Below, piece after piece: positions 33,947 to 41,603 of a stretch of DNA of 64,000 bases (position 1 is the stretch's first letter; every line of letters begins with the position of its first letter). This DNA is from Syntrophaceae bacterium. Lineage in GTDB: Bacteria; Desulfobacterota; BSN033; UBA1163. The stretch covers positions 62,001-126,000 of the forward strand of contig JACAEX010000043.1 in NCBI GenBank assembly GCA_013388635.1, read 5' to 3'. Made by a program: the position numbers and the translations under genes. The notes below the pieces were generated by a model, which saw only the letters and a program-made list of their open reading frames with translations, was not told where the DNA came from and ran no database searches.

Positions 33947-35536
33947 ATGGCAAAAGTGGACTGCCTCTTCATCCATGTCCCCAAGCTGAAAAATCACTAC
34001 CGCCCCATTGATCAGTTTATCTGGATCAACTTCCTTCCGATGGGCCTCCTCGGATTGGCAGACCTCCTTCAACGCCATGGCATCTCAACCGAGATCGTCC
34101 ACATGGGAGTGGAGTGGATCGAAGATCATCATTTCTCCATTGTCAATTATGTCCGAGAGAAGAATCCACGGATGATTGCGATGGACCTCCACTGGCACCA
34201 TCAGAGTTTCGATGTGATTGAGATGGCCAAGAGGTTGAAGGCTGCCTTCTCCGACCTCTATCTTTTACTCGGAGGGTTCACCGCCAGTTTTTTTCATGAA
34301 GAGATCCTGAGGAACTTTGATGCGATCGATGGGATCATCCGGGGTGAAGCAGAAGAGCCGATTTTACAGCTGGCCCGGGCGCTTCTCCAGGGAAAAGAGG
34401 ACCTCTTCTCCGTGCCCAACCTCACCTGGAGGAGGGGAAAAAGAGTCCTGGTCAACCCCCTTTCCTATGTGGCCTCGGAGGAGGATCTCAACGCTCTTTC
34501 CTTCACAGACTTTCAGTTGTTAAAGAATTATCCGACCTACATCCGCTACATCGGCCAACCCTTTTATGTGAAGGGTCTCTCCAAGGAGAAAAATTTCAAG
34601 TTCTATTCCTTAAAATCGCCGACCTATCATCTTACGGTTGGAAGAGGCTGTCCTGTCCAATGCACCTGGTGCAGCGGCAATATCCCTTCTCAGGAGACGG
34701 TGACAGGTCGAAAGGAGGTGGTCTTCAGAGGGGTGGAGGAGGTCCTCCAATCGATCAGAGAAGCCTTCTCCTATGGGTATGAGAGTTTCCACATCTGTTT
34801 CGATCCCTATCCCCAAAGACCTGAATACTTTCTCGACCTCTTCTCTCATATCCGGAAAGAGAGGATCCAGATGGAATGTGTCTTTGAATCCTTCGGGCTA
34901 CCAGCAGTCGATTTTATTAAATCCTTTAAGGAGACCTTCCCCGGAGAAAAATCCCGGATCGCCCTCTCACCCGATGCCGGATCGGATCGGCTGAGGAGGA
35001 TGCACAAAGGTTATGCCTACACCAATCGGGAATTGATGGAGTGCCTTGAGCGATCGAAAGAGCACGGAGTCCTCTGCGACCTTTTCTTTATCCTGGGCCT
35101 CCCGTTTGAGAAGGAAGGAGATCTTCACGAAATGGTTCGACTCCAAAGAGAGGTCCGCCACCGATACCCCAATGTGAGAGGAATCCGCACCTTCACGGTC
35201 CAGATGGAGCCAGGCTCTCCCTGGCACCTCGATCCCGAAGCGTTCGGGGTGAAGACCTCTCTTCGGAATTTTATGGATTTTTACCATTATCATTCTGAGG
35301 AGGGTAGCCCATTTTCCTCTCCGGGATACTGGATCCCGGACTACTTCCAGGGGGTGGAGGATGAGAGCAATTTCGAAAAGAGATTGAAGAAGATCCAATG
35401 TCGCCACTTCTGCTTCATCCATCCCGACGTCAGGAAGTCATCAAGCCCATTCTGGGGAAGAAGGTTCTGCGACCTGTCGAATCTTTTATGGAAAATAAAG
35501 GCGTTGTCAGGGAGGAAAGAAATTGATATATTTTAA
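33947..35536 (+). CDS. Radical SAM protein with N-terminal B12-binding-like domain
   Basis: A 529-residue protein. The N-terminal part (about 1-165) resembles a B12-binding domain: PMGLLGLADLLQRHGISTEIVHMG, LLLGGFTASFFHEEIL and IIRGEAE. The radical SAM cluster site is VGRGCPVQCTWCSGN at about residue 230, giving CxxxCxxC. LSPDAGSDRLRRMHKG and LGLPFEKEGD follow as in the family core. Its distinct Cys-His C-terminus (KIQCRHFCFIHPDVRK) may bind metal. Substrate unknown. It is preceded by a lipoprotein gene and followed by a UlaG-type hydrolase on the same strand. Confidence 0.82.
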   Translation: MAKVDCLFIHVPKLKNHYRPIDQFIWINFLPMGLLGLADLLQRHGISTEIVHMGVEWIEDHHFSIVNYVREKNPRMIAMDLHWHHQSFDVIEMAKRLKAAFSDLYLLLGGFTASFFHEEILRNFDAIDGIIRGEAEEPILQLARALLQGKEDLFSVPNLTWRRGKRVLVNPLSYVASEEDLNALSFTDFQLLKNYPTYIRYIGQPFYVKGLSKEKNFKFYSLKSPTYHLTVGRGCPVQCTWCSGNIPSQETVTGRKEVVFRGVEEVLQSIREAFSYGYESFHICFDPYPQRPEYFLDLFSHIRKERIQMECVFESFGLPAVDFIKSFKETFPGEKSRIALSPDAGSDRLRRMHKGYAYTNRELMECLERSKEHGVLCDLFFILGLPFEKEGDLHEMVRLQREVRHRYPNVRGIRTFTVQMEPGSPWHLDPEAFGVKTSLRNFMDFYHYHSEEGSPFSSPGYWIPDYFQGVEDESNFEKRLKKIQCRHFCFIHPDVRKSSSPFWGRRFCDLSNLLWKIKALSGRKEIDIF

Positions 35537-35563
35537 AAATCTTGACAGAAGGAGGTATGGGCC

Positions 35564-36352
35564 ATGAAGAAATCCAATCTTGTTCTCTGTGTGATGTCAA
35601 TCTTGTTGCTGGTCCTCTCAGTCCCTCTCCATGCTGAAGAGATCGGCAGGGGGGTGAAGGTCACCTACCTGGGCCATGCCGCATTCAAGCTGGTCTCTCC
35701 CAATGGAGTGGTCATTTACCTCGATCCTTTCCTGAGCGGGAACCCTAAGACACCGCCCGAGCTGAAGACCGTGGAAAAGGCTGATCTCATCCTCGTCACC
35801 CATGGCCATGCGGACCATGTGGGCGATACGCTTGCCATCGCAGAAAAGACGAATGCGAAGATCGTTGTGATCCCTGAGTTAGGAAGATACCTGACCCGGA
35901 AGGGCGCCAAGAATGTGGTCGGGATGAATAAGGGAGGGACCTACACCTCCCATGGCATGGCGATCACCATGGTTCATGCCCTGCACAGCTCCAGCATCAC
36001 CGAAGGGGATCAGGTGATCTATGCGGGAGACCCCGCGGGGTTCGTCATCCGGTTTGAGAATGGGTTCACCGTCTATCACGCAGGCGATACCGGATTGTTC
36101 GGAGATATGAAGCTCATCGGTGAGATCTATAAACCCGATCTCTCTCTTCTTCCGATCGGAAGCCATTTCACCATGGATCCCAGAGAGGCAACCTACGCAG
36201 CAAAACTTTTAGGATCGAAGTATGTGATCCCCATGCATTACGGGACCTTTCCGGTTTTGACAGGGACGGCAGAAGAGTTCGTGAGATTGATGACGAAAGA
36301 GGTTCCAAAGACCAAGGTGCTGGTATTAAAACCGGGACAGATGGTTCAGTAG
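35564..36352 (+). CDS. Metallo-beta-lactamase-fold hydrolase (UlaG/UPF0173 family) with signal peptide
   Basis: A 262-residue protein. It has a predicted signal peptide (LVLCVMSILLLVLSVPLHA), unusual for the mostly cytoplasmic UPF0173 family, followed by VTYLGHAAFKLVSPNGVVIYLDPF, the metal site VTHGHADHVGDTL, YHAGDTGLFGDMKLIGE and the C-terminal VIPMHYGTFPVLTG. The His/Asp ligands are all present. The family hydrolyses lactones or phosphoesters; the substrate is unknown. An AAGGAGG ribosome site precedes the start. Confidence 0.88.
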   Translation: MKKSNLVLCVMSILLLVLSVPLHAEEIGRGVKVTYLGHAAFKLVSPNGVVIYLDPFLSGNPKTPPELKTVEKADLILVTHGHADHVGDTLAIAEKTNAKIVVIPELGRYLTRKGAKNVVGMNKGGTYTSHGMAITMVHALHSSSITEGDQVIYAGDPAGFVIRFENGFTVYHAGDTGLFGDMKLIGEIYKPDLSLLPIGSHFTMDPREATYAAKLLGSKYVIPMHYGTFPVLTGTAEEFVRLMTKEVPKTKVLVLKPGQMVQ

Positions 36353-36370
36353 GTGTTTCCCAATATTATA

Positions 36371-36397
36371 GCCCACGGGGCACAGAGTCCCGTGGGC
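36371..36397. terminator. Bidirectional hairpin between convergent genes
   Basis: GCCCACGGG (36371-36379) and CCCGTGGGC (36389-36397) form a perfect 9-bp stem with a 9-nt loop between the UlaG-type gene and the HD-GYP-like gene. The T-tract is weak on both sides. Confidence 0.6.
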
Positions 36398-36407
36398 CCT
36401 TCTTCTC

Positions 36408-37340
36408 CTACACCCTTTCGAGTTTTGTGCTGATCACATGTTTAAAGGCTGCCACCACTTCTGGATCGAACTGTTTCCCTGCGTTGGCCACGATCTCCTC
36501 CAATGCTTCCCATGGCGGCATGCCCTTTCGGTACGGGCGGTCGGTCGTCATCGCATCGAACGAGTCAGCCACCGCAATGATACGAGCAGCGAGAGGAATC
36601 TTCGCCGCATCCCTATCATCGGTAAGGCTATCGACGAAATACTTATGGTGGGCGACCACAATGGGGACGACCTCTTTGAGCACAGAGCCCACCGAGGTGA
36701 GGATGTAGGCACCCTTGACCACATGGGCATCCATTAACTCCCGCTCATCCGTAGTCAGGTCTGCGGCCTTTCGCAAGATCTCGCCACTGACATCGATCTT
36801 ACCGATGTCGTGAAGCAGGCCGGCCACCCGAACGTTTTCGATCTCGTTTCGAGGGAGATCCATGATGATCGCCGTCTCCATGGCAAGTTCAGACACCCGA
36901 ACGGAATGACCTTTGGTGTAGGGATCTGTCGATTCGAGATACTTGGAAAGGATTTCGAGAATCCCGATGTAAGCGTTTTTCAGATCCCGTACCTTCTCCT
37001 CGTTCTGTTCATACAGGGTACCGACGACGACACTGGCCAGGATGAGAAAGCCGCCCCACGAAGAGAGTTTTGCAATGCTGAGCCAGAACATCTTTTCATC
37101 GAAGAAACGTTGCGGAGAGCCCAGGACGAAGTAGAGAACGGCTAAGATGGATAAGACAGCGGTGAGAACCCCCATTCGCCTTCCCAGGTAATAACCGGCA
37201 ACCAGGACCGGCAGATAGTAGAAGTTGAAGATAAAAGTCTTTTCCTCGACATAATGGGTTCCGACAAATCCACCAACCAGGATGATGAAGACAATAATCC
37301 TTTCAAAGTGTCTCAGAACGAACTGTTTGAAATTCTCCAT
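36408..37340 (-). CDS. Membrane-anchored HD-GYP-like domain protein
   Basis: A 310-residue protein with about four N-terminal membrane helices (residues 12-110) and a short coiled linker (LYEQNEEKVRDLKNAYIGI). The catalytic-type domain has HSVRVSELA, LLHDIGKIDVS (HD pair) and IVVAHHKYF (HH pair), then VADSFDAMTTDRPYRKGM. Where HD-GYP enzymes have HHExxDGxGYP, this one has HHKYFVDSLTDDRDAAKIP, so the GYP signature is lost. It may still hydrolyse a cyclic dinucleotide or act only as a sensor. It is a neighbour of an adenylate cyclase on the same strand. Confidence 0.85.
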   Translation of the reverse strand: MENFKQFVLRHFERIIVFIILVGGFVGTHYVEEKTFIFNFYYLPVLVAGYYLGRRMGVLTAVLSILAVLYFVLGSPQRFFDEKMFWLSIAKLSSWGGFLILASVVVGTLYEQNEEKVRDLKNAYIGILEILSKYLESTDPYTKGHSVRVSELAMETAIIMDLPRNEIENVRVAGLLHDIGKIDVSGEILRKAADLTTDERELMDAHVVKGAYILTSVGSVLKEVVPIVVAHHKYFVDSLTDDRDAAKIPLAARIIAVADSFDAMTTDRPYRKGMPPWEALEEIVANAGKQFDPEVVAAFKHVISTKLERV

Positions 37341-37710
37341 AATCCTTCTTCTCCAGGATCCTCCCGATTTGCCATGATCTCTTAGAGCGGGATCTTGTTC
37401 ACGACTGAGTCCTAATATAAATTCTGATCAACGTCAAGGGATAAAGACAGGATGCAAGATACAAGATACAAGATTCAGGACACAAGATATAGGATAAATG
37501 ATTCATAATTTCCGGAAGGTCATTTCTATCGTCTGCTCGCCAAATGCATTTTCTGTACCAACATTTGAGTAGACCAAACTTATTAGAATTTAAAAAGAAT
37601 TTACCTTTGAGCAGAGACAATAAAGAGATGCAGTCACATTTTTGGTAATGGCTGGGGAAATTTTGTCCACCCTTGCCCCCTGCCGGCTGAAATCTAATAG
37701 GGCAACCACT
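37341..37710. other. 370-nt intergenic region with short tandem AT-rich repeat
   Basis: No gene or RNA was recognised. Positions 37448-37500 carry degenerate tandem copies of a seven-base CAAGATA-type unit (GATGCAAGATACAAGATACA). The region contains TTGACG on the minus strand near 37437 but no well-placed -10 box. Confidence 0.5.
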
Positions 37711-39111
37711 CTAAATCCCTCTTTCAGGATCTCTTGTGAGACGGTGGTCAGATACCTCTGCAACGCCTACGGGCGCGGAACAGCCTCTCACAGAAACCTC
37801 GCCCAACCTCCGAAGCCGGTAGGGGTGGCCGGTTGGCAGGCGACTGGCCACCTGATCGGAAATCAGCATATCGACGCCCAGGGATTTTGTCAGTTCCTCC
37901 AGGCGTTTGGCCAGATTGACGGTGAGGCCAAGAACTGTGGAATCCATCCGATTGGAAGAGCCAATGGTTCCTAAAATCACTGGGCCACTGTGAAGGCCGA
38001 TCCCGATCCTGATGCACTGGTCGCTTCTGAGATTCTTCTCACCATTGAACGATTTCACGAGGGAAAGCATATCCAGGCCGCAGGCCACCCCCCTTTCCGC
38101 AGAATTGGGCTCTTCAAAGATACAAAGAATTGCATCGCCGATGAATTTGTCGATCACCCCTTGATTTTGAGTGACCGCAGAGGTCATTCTTTCGAGGATC
38201 TGGTTGAGAAAGGAGAGCAGTTCACCGGGGTTGAGCTGCTCGGAAAGGGCCGTAAAGCCCCGGATGTCGCAACAGAGGATCGTCACCCACTGCCGGTCGG
38301 CCTCGCCCAAACGGATCGCGGCCAGTCCTTCCCTCGCAATTCTGCGAAGGTAGGCAGGGGGGACGAACCGTTCAAAGACGTCGCGGGCCTCTCGAACGGC
38401 TCTCTCTAACGAGCGAAAATGGAGTCCAACAGCGATGGTTAAGAAGACCGAGAGCCAGAAAGAGGCGAACCACAAGATCTGCTCTTTAATGAAGATCGTC
38501 ACGCCGGCGACGCGGAGAGAGTCATGAACTCCACCCAAAAACCAGATCAGGAGCCCCGAGGCAGCAGGCAGGAGATACGTCCGTTCTTCTTTAAAACGTC
38601 GTAGCCTCACCACGGTCCATGACAGGTAAAAAAGGCATGCGATCAAACAGTAACAGAGGATCAATGGCCGGAGGAACTGGGACTGGGGTCGCAAGACATT
38701 GACTGCGATCCGATCGGGCTCGAGCGGAAACCCAAAGAACCCGGGCCCCTCTCCCAGTAAGGCTACGGCAGCCAAAAAGAGGCTGGTTCCGGTCAAGGCC
38801 CATGTGAACCCGCTCGGCCTCTCGTTGATAAGGGTGGAGTAGAACCAGAGCCAACTGGCTGGCAGCATCGCCAAAGCGGCAAACATCACTCTGTATCCCA
38901 ACAGGATGGACTCTGGTGAGCCCTGAAGGCTGTAGAGAACCCATCCCGAGAAACAGAATGTTATAAAGAGATTGAAGAACAGGAGGCCCCGCAAAGGTCG
39001 GTAATGGCGGTAGAGGGCCATGACGATCAAACACAAAATAGTCATGACCGCATTGGCGACGAAACCGAAGAGGGGTCCCACGCTGTAACGGGGAATGGAC
39101 TCAGGCAGCAT
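37711..39111 (-). CDS. Class III adenylate/guanylate cyclase with seven-TM sensor domain
   Basis: A 466-residue protein. Residues 12-235 form about seven membrane helices like the 7TM domains of sensor kinases. The cyclase domain (about 272-455) has VTILCCDIRGFTALSEQL with the first metal Asp, DKFIGDAILCIF with the second metal Asp, and SNRMDSTVLGLTVNLAKRLEEL with the Asn/Arg transition-state residues. It likely makes cAMP in response to a membrane signal. Catalytic residues look intact. The HD-GYP-like gene follows it on the same strand 370 nt away. Confidence 0.9.
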   Translation of the reverse strand: MLPESIPRYSVGPLFGFVANAVMTILCLIVMALYRHYRPLRGLLFFNLFITFCFSGWVLYSLQGSPESILLGYRVMFAALAMLPASWLWFYSTLINERPSGFTWALTGTSLFLAAVALLGEGPGFFGFPLEPDRIAVNVLRPQSQFLRPLILCYCLIACLFYLSWTVVRLRRFKEERTYLLPAASGLLIWFLGGVHDSLRVAGVTIFIKEQILWFASFWLSVFLTIAVGLHFRSLERAVREARDVFERFVPPAYLRRIAREGLAAIRLGEADRQWVTILCCDIRGFTALSEQLNPGELLSFLNQILERMTSAVTQNQGVIDKFIGDAILCIFEEPNSAERGVACGLDMLSLVKSFNGEKNLRSDQCIRIGIGLHSGPVILGTIGSSNRMDSTVLGLTVNLAKRLEELTKSLGVDMLISDQVASRLPTGHPYRLRRLGEVSVRGCSAPVGVAEVSDHRLTRDPERGI

Positions 39112-39281
39112 GGTCGATCTCTTTAAACTTATGGGTAAAAGATCTCTTCGACCTCCTTCTGTCTCTTCTGGCCACGCTCCAATCCTGTGAATCAGGATCG
39201 TGTAAAAGTTTACTAAATTAGGGAAAAGGAATCAATTGGGAATTTAAACTGGTTTTCCGAATTTCACATTGGCCAAATTTC

Positions 39282-39308
39282 TTGACAATTGGAACGAAAT
39301 GCGATAAT
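39282..39308 (+). promoter_or_regulatory. Promoter of the inositol-phosphate synthase gene
   Basis: TTGACA (39282-39287) and GATAAT (39303-39308) are separated by 15 nt. GATAAT matches 5/6. The rest of the 245-nt gap shows no gene. Confidence 0.5.
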
Positions 39309-39356
39309 TAGATTGCCTAGAATCAATCGGGATATCATTAGAAAGGTTGAAGTCTT

Positions 39357-40469
39357 ATGAAAAGAGATCCGATACGAATTGCTGTCGTAGGCGTTGGAAA
39401 TTGTGCCAGTGCCCTCATCCAAGGGATTGAATTTTACAGGGAGAAAGGTTTGAAGGATCCAAATTTTGAGGCCCTAGGCTTGATGCACCTCGATATCGGA
39501 GGTTACAAGCCCTGGGATATTGAAGTGGGAGCGGCTTTCGATGTCGATCGCAGAAAGGTGGGAAAACCTCTTAAAGAGGCCATCTTCGCCAAGCCCAACT
39601 GCACCAAAATCCTCTACCCCAACCTGAACGACTCAGGGGTGATCGTCTCCATGGGCCATGTTCTGGATGGGGTTTCCGAACATATGAAGGACTACCCTGA
39701 GGAGAGGACCTTCGTCCTGGCGAATGAAAAACCTTGCAATGTGGAAAAGGTGCTCAGAGATTCCGGGATAGACATCCTTCTCAACTATCTTCCCGTGGGA
39801 TCTGATCGGGCAGCAGCCTTCTATGCAGAGGCCTGCCTCAACGCAGGGGTGAGTCTGATCAATTGTATGCCGAGCTTCATCGTCTCCGACCCTCGGTGGG
39901 CGAAACGGTTTGAAGAAAAGGGCATTCCAGCTGTGGGGGACGACGTCAAGTCCCAGATGGGTGCGACCATCATCCATCGAGCCCTGGTCAAACTCTTTGA
40001 GGACCGCGGGGTGCGATTGGACCGAACCTACCAGATCAATACAGGAGGGAACACCGACTTCCTCAATATGCTGAACCGGGATCGATTGAAGAGCAAACGG
40101 ATCTCAAAAACAGAGGCGATCCAATCGCAACTCGGCATCCCTCTGGAACCGGAGAATATCCACATCGGTCCTTCAGACTATGTCCCCTGGCAGAATGATA
40201 ATAAGGTCTGCTTTCTCCGTATGGAAGGAAGGGGATTTGGAGAGGTTCCGCTCAACCTGGAGCTGAGACTCTCTGTCGAGGACTCACCCAATAGCGGCGG
40301 CATGACCATTGATGCGATCCGGTGCTGTCAGATTGCGCGTGAACGAGAGATCGGCGGTCCTCTCACCTCCATCTCTGCCTATGCCATGAAACACCCCCTC
40401 GTCCAAATTCCGGACGAGCAGGCCAAACTGATGGTGGAGGAGTTCATTGCAGGGAAGAGGGAACGGTGA
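39357..40469 (+). CDS. ino1: myo-Inositol-1-phosphate synthase (archaeal/bacterial type)
   Basis: A 370-residue protein with the Rossmann start IRIAVVGVGNCASALIQGIEFY, LMHLDIGGYKPWDIEVGAAFDVD, NYLPVGSDRAAAFYAEACLNAG, the catalytic GDDVKSQMGATIIHRAL and the Asn-rich NTGGNTDFLNML. It converts glucose-6-phosphate to inositol-1-phosphate via NAD. The length suits the short bacterial/archaeal class. Product use may be in inositol phospholipids or inositol-based osmolytes; no neighbour shows which. Confidence 0.95.
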   Translation: MKRDPIRIAVVGVGNCASALIQGIEFYREKGLKDPNFEALGLMHLDIGGYKPWDIEVGAAFDVDRRKVGKPLKEAIFAKPNCTKILYPNLNDSGVIVSMGHVLDGVSEHMKDYPEERTFVLANEKPCNVEKVLRDSGIDILLNYLPVGSDRAAAFYAEACLNAGVSLINCMPSFIVSDPRWAKRFEEKGIPAVGDDVKSQMGATIIHRALVKLFEDRGVRLDRTYQINTGGNTDFLNMLNRDRLKSKRISKTEAIQSQLGIPLEPENIHIGPSDYVPWQNDNKVCFLRMEGRGFGEVPLNLELRLSVEDSPNSGGMTIDAIRCCQIAREREIGGPLTSISAYAMKHPLVQIPDEQAKLMVEEFIAGKRER

Positions 40470-40480
40470 GGAAAGTTTGG

Positions 40481-40525
40481 AGTTAAGAGTTTTGAGTTTT
40501 GAATTTTGAGTTTTGAATTTTGAAT
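40481..40525. repeat. Tandem seven-base repeat between convergent genes
   Basis: Alternating GAGTTTT and GAATTTT units run through the gap between ino1 and the peptidase gene. It is a simple sequence with no spacer and no stem, so not a CRISPR. It resembles half of the AT-rich palindromic elements found elsewhere in the window. Confidence 0.65.
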
Positions 40526-40542
40526 TGGTATCGTTAAGATGT

Positions 40543-41595
40543 TCATTCCAGAAAAGAAGCAACTGCAGATTTATCTCCTGAGGCTTTAACCCTCCTAAAG
40601 AATTCGATGACCCTCCTGAGATCCTTTCCTTGACTTTCATAGAGGGTCTCAAACTTCTCGAGGCGGTGGACGTATCGCCGATAGGCCAGCAGCACGGCAT
40701 TATTGAGATCCATCCTGTCAAAGTCTTTGTAACAGTCCGTTTTCAATCGAACCTTTATCTCTTTAAAATCCTCTTTGATCGATCGAAATATCTCTTCCCT
40801 CCCTCTTAATTTTTCTTCTCTTGGGATCTCTTTCGCATAATAGGTGGATAGCCGTTGACAGGCCTGATCGATCCATCTGGAGAAGAAAAGGTCGTCCTCC
40901 TGGATCCGTATGGCCTCGGCCACCTCCTTCGATCCTGGCCCAAATTTCTCGATCAGAAATTCGATCGCCCCTCGATTCCCGATGAAGGTGGCCAGCTGCT
41001 CATTGAAATCGGTCTGGCCTTTGAAATAGATCGTGGAATGGGTCATCTCATGAAGGATCAGATTGGTTAGGATTACCCGATCCCATTCCATCATCGAGGA
41101 GAAAATAGGATCTTTCAACCATCCGAGTGTGCTGTAAGCCCCGGCCTGCTGGATGAACGTATCCAATCCATTTCTTTCAAGAAAGTCCTTCTCCCGTAAA
41201 ACCCCCCGCCGGGTGAAAAAACCTTTGTAATCGACCCTGCCGATGAAGGGAAAACTCCAGCTGTAAGGTTGGAGACGATCTTTCTCAGAAGCCGTGATCA
41301 CATGGAGAACCGGACCTTTGACCTCGAAAAATCTTGAATAACTCTTCGTCCTTCTCAGACCTAGCCTCTCCTCACCAAACCTCTTCACCTCCTGGATGAA
41401 ACGGATCTGATCCTTCCACTCGACGCTTACGCTCTCATCATCCAACACCTCCTCGACGGGAACGCTGTGAAACGTGATAAAGGATTGATGCCATCCCATT
41501 TTCGACAGGTAGAGGAGATTTCCACACCCGCTCAAAGGGATGAGAAGAAAGGCGAGCGATATGAGGGATGCTAAAGAACCCAGCTTAGAGTGAAT
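40543..41595 (-). CDS. COG4324-type predicted aminopeptidase, lipoprotein
   Basis: A protein of about 350 residues with the gluzincin site LHEMTHSTIYF and the distal Glu in FNEQLATFIGNRGA, typical of PF10023 aminopeptidases. The track starts at a TTG inside the lipobox (LSGCG), which would remove the signal. The frame is open further upstream and encodes HSKLGSLASLISLAFLLIP before LSGC, a good lipoprotein signal, but contains no ATG, GTG or TTG; ATT at 41595 (or CTG at 41583) must be the start, 8 nt behind the TRAP gene stop. The start is uncertain and a sequence error is possible. Confidence 0.8.
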   Translation of the reverse strand: MHSKLGSLASLISLAFLLIPLSGCGNLLYLSKMGWHQSFITFHSVPVEEVLDDESVSVEWKDQIRFIQEVKRFGEERLGLRRTKSYSRFFEVKGPVLHVITASEKDRLQPYSWSFPFIGRVDYKGFFTRRGVLREKDFLERNGLDTFIQQAGAYSTLGWLKDPIFSSMMEWDRVILTNLILHEMTHSTIYFKGQTDFNEQLATFIGNRGAIEFLIEKFGPGSKEVAEAIRIQEDDLFFSRWIDQACQRLSTYYAKEIPREEKLRGREEIFRSIKEDFKEIKVRLKTDCYKDFDRMDLNNAVLLAYRRYVHRLEKFETLYESQGKDLRRVIEFFRRVKASGDKSAVASFLE

Positions 41596-41603
41596 AGCCG
41601 AAC

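Noticed and set aside
35545-35552. TTGACA as promoter of the UlaG-type gene
   Set aside because: It lies about 12 nt before the ribosome site and start codon, leaving no room for a -10 box and transcription start.
40481-40525. CRISPR array
   Set aside because: Seven-base tandem units without spacers and without cas genes; a simple repeat.
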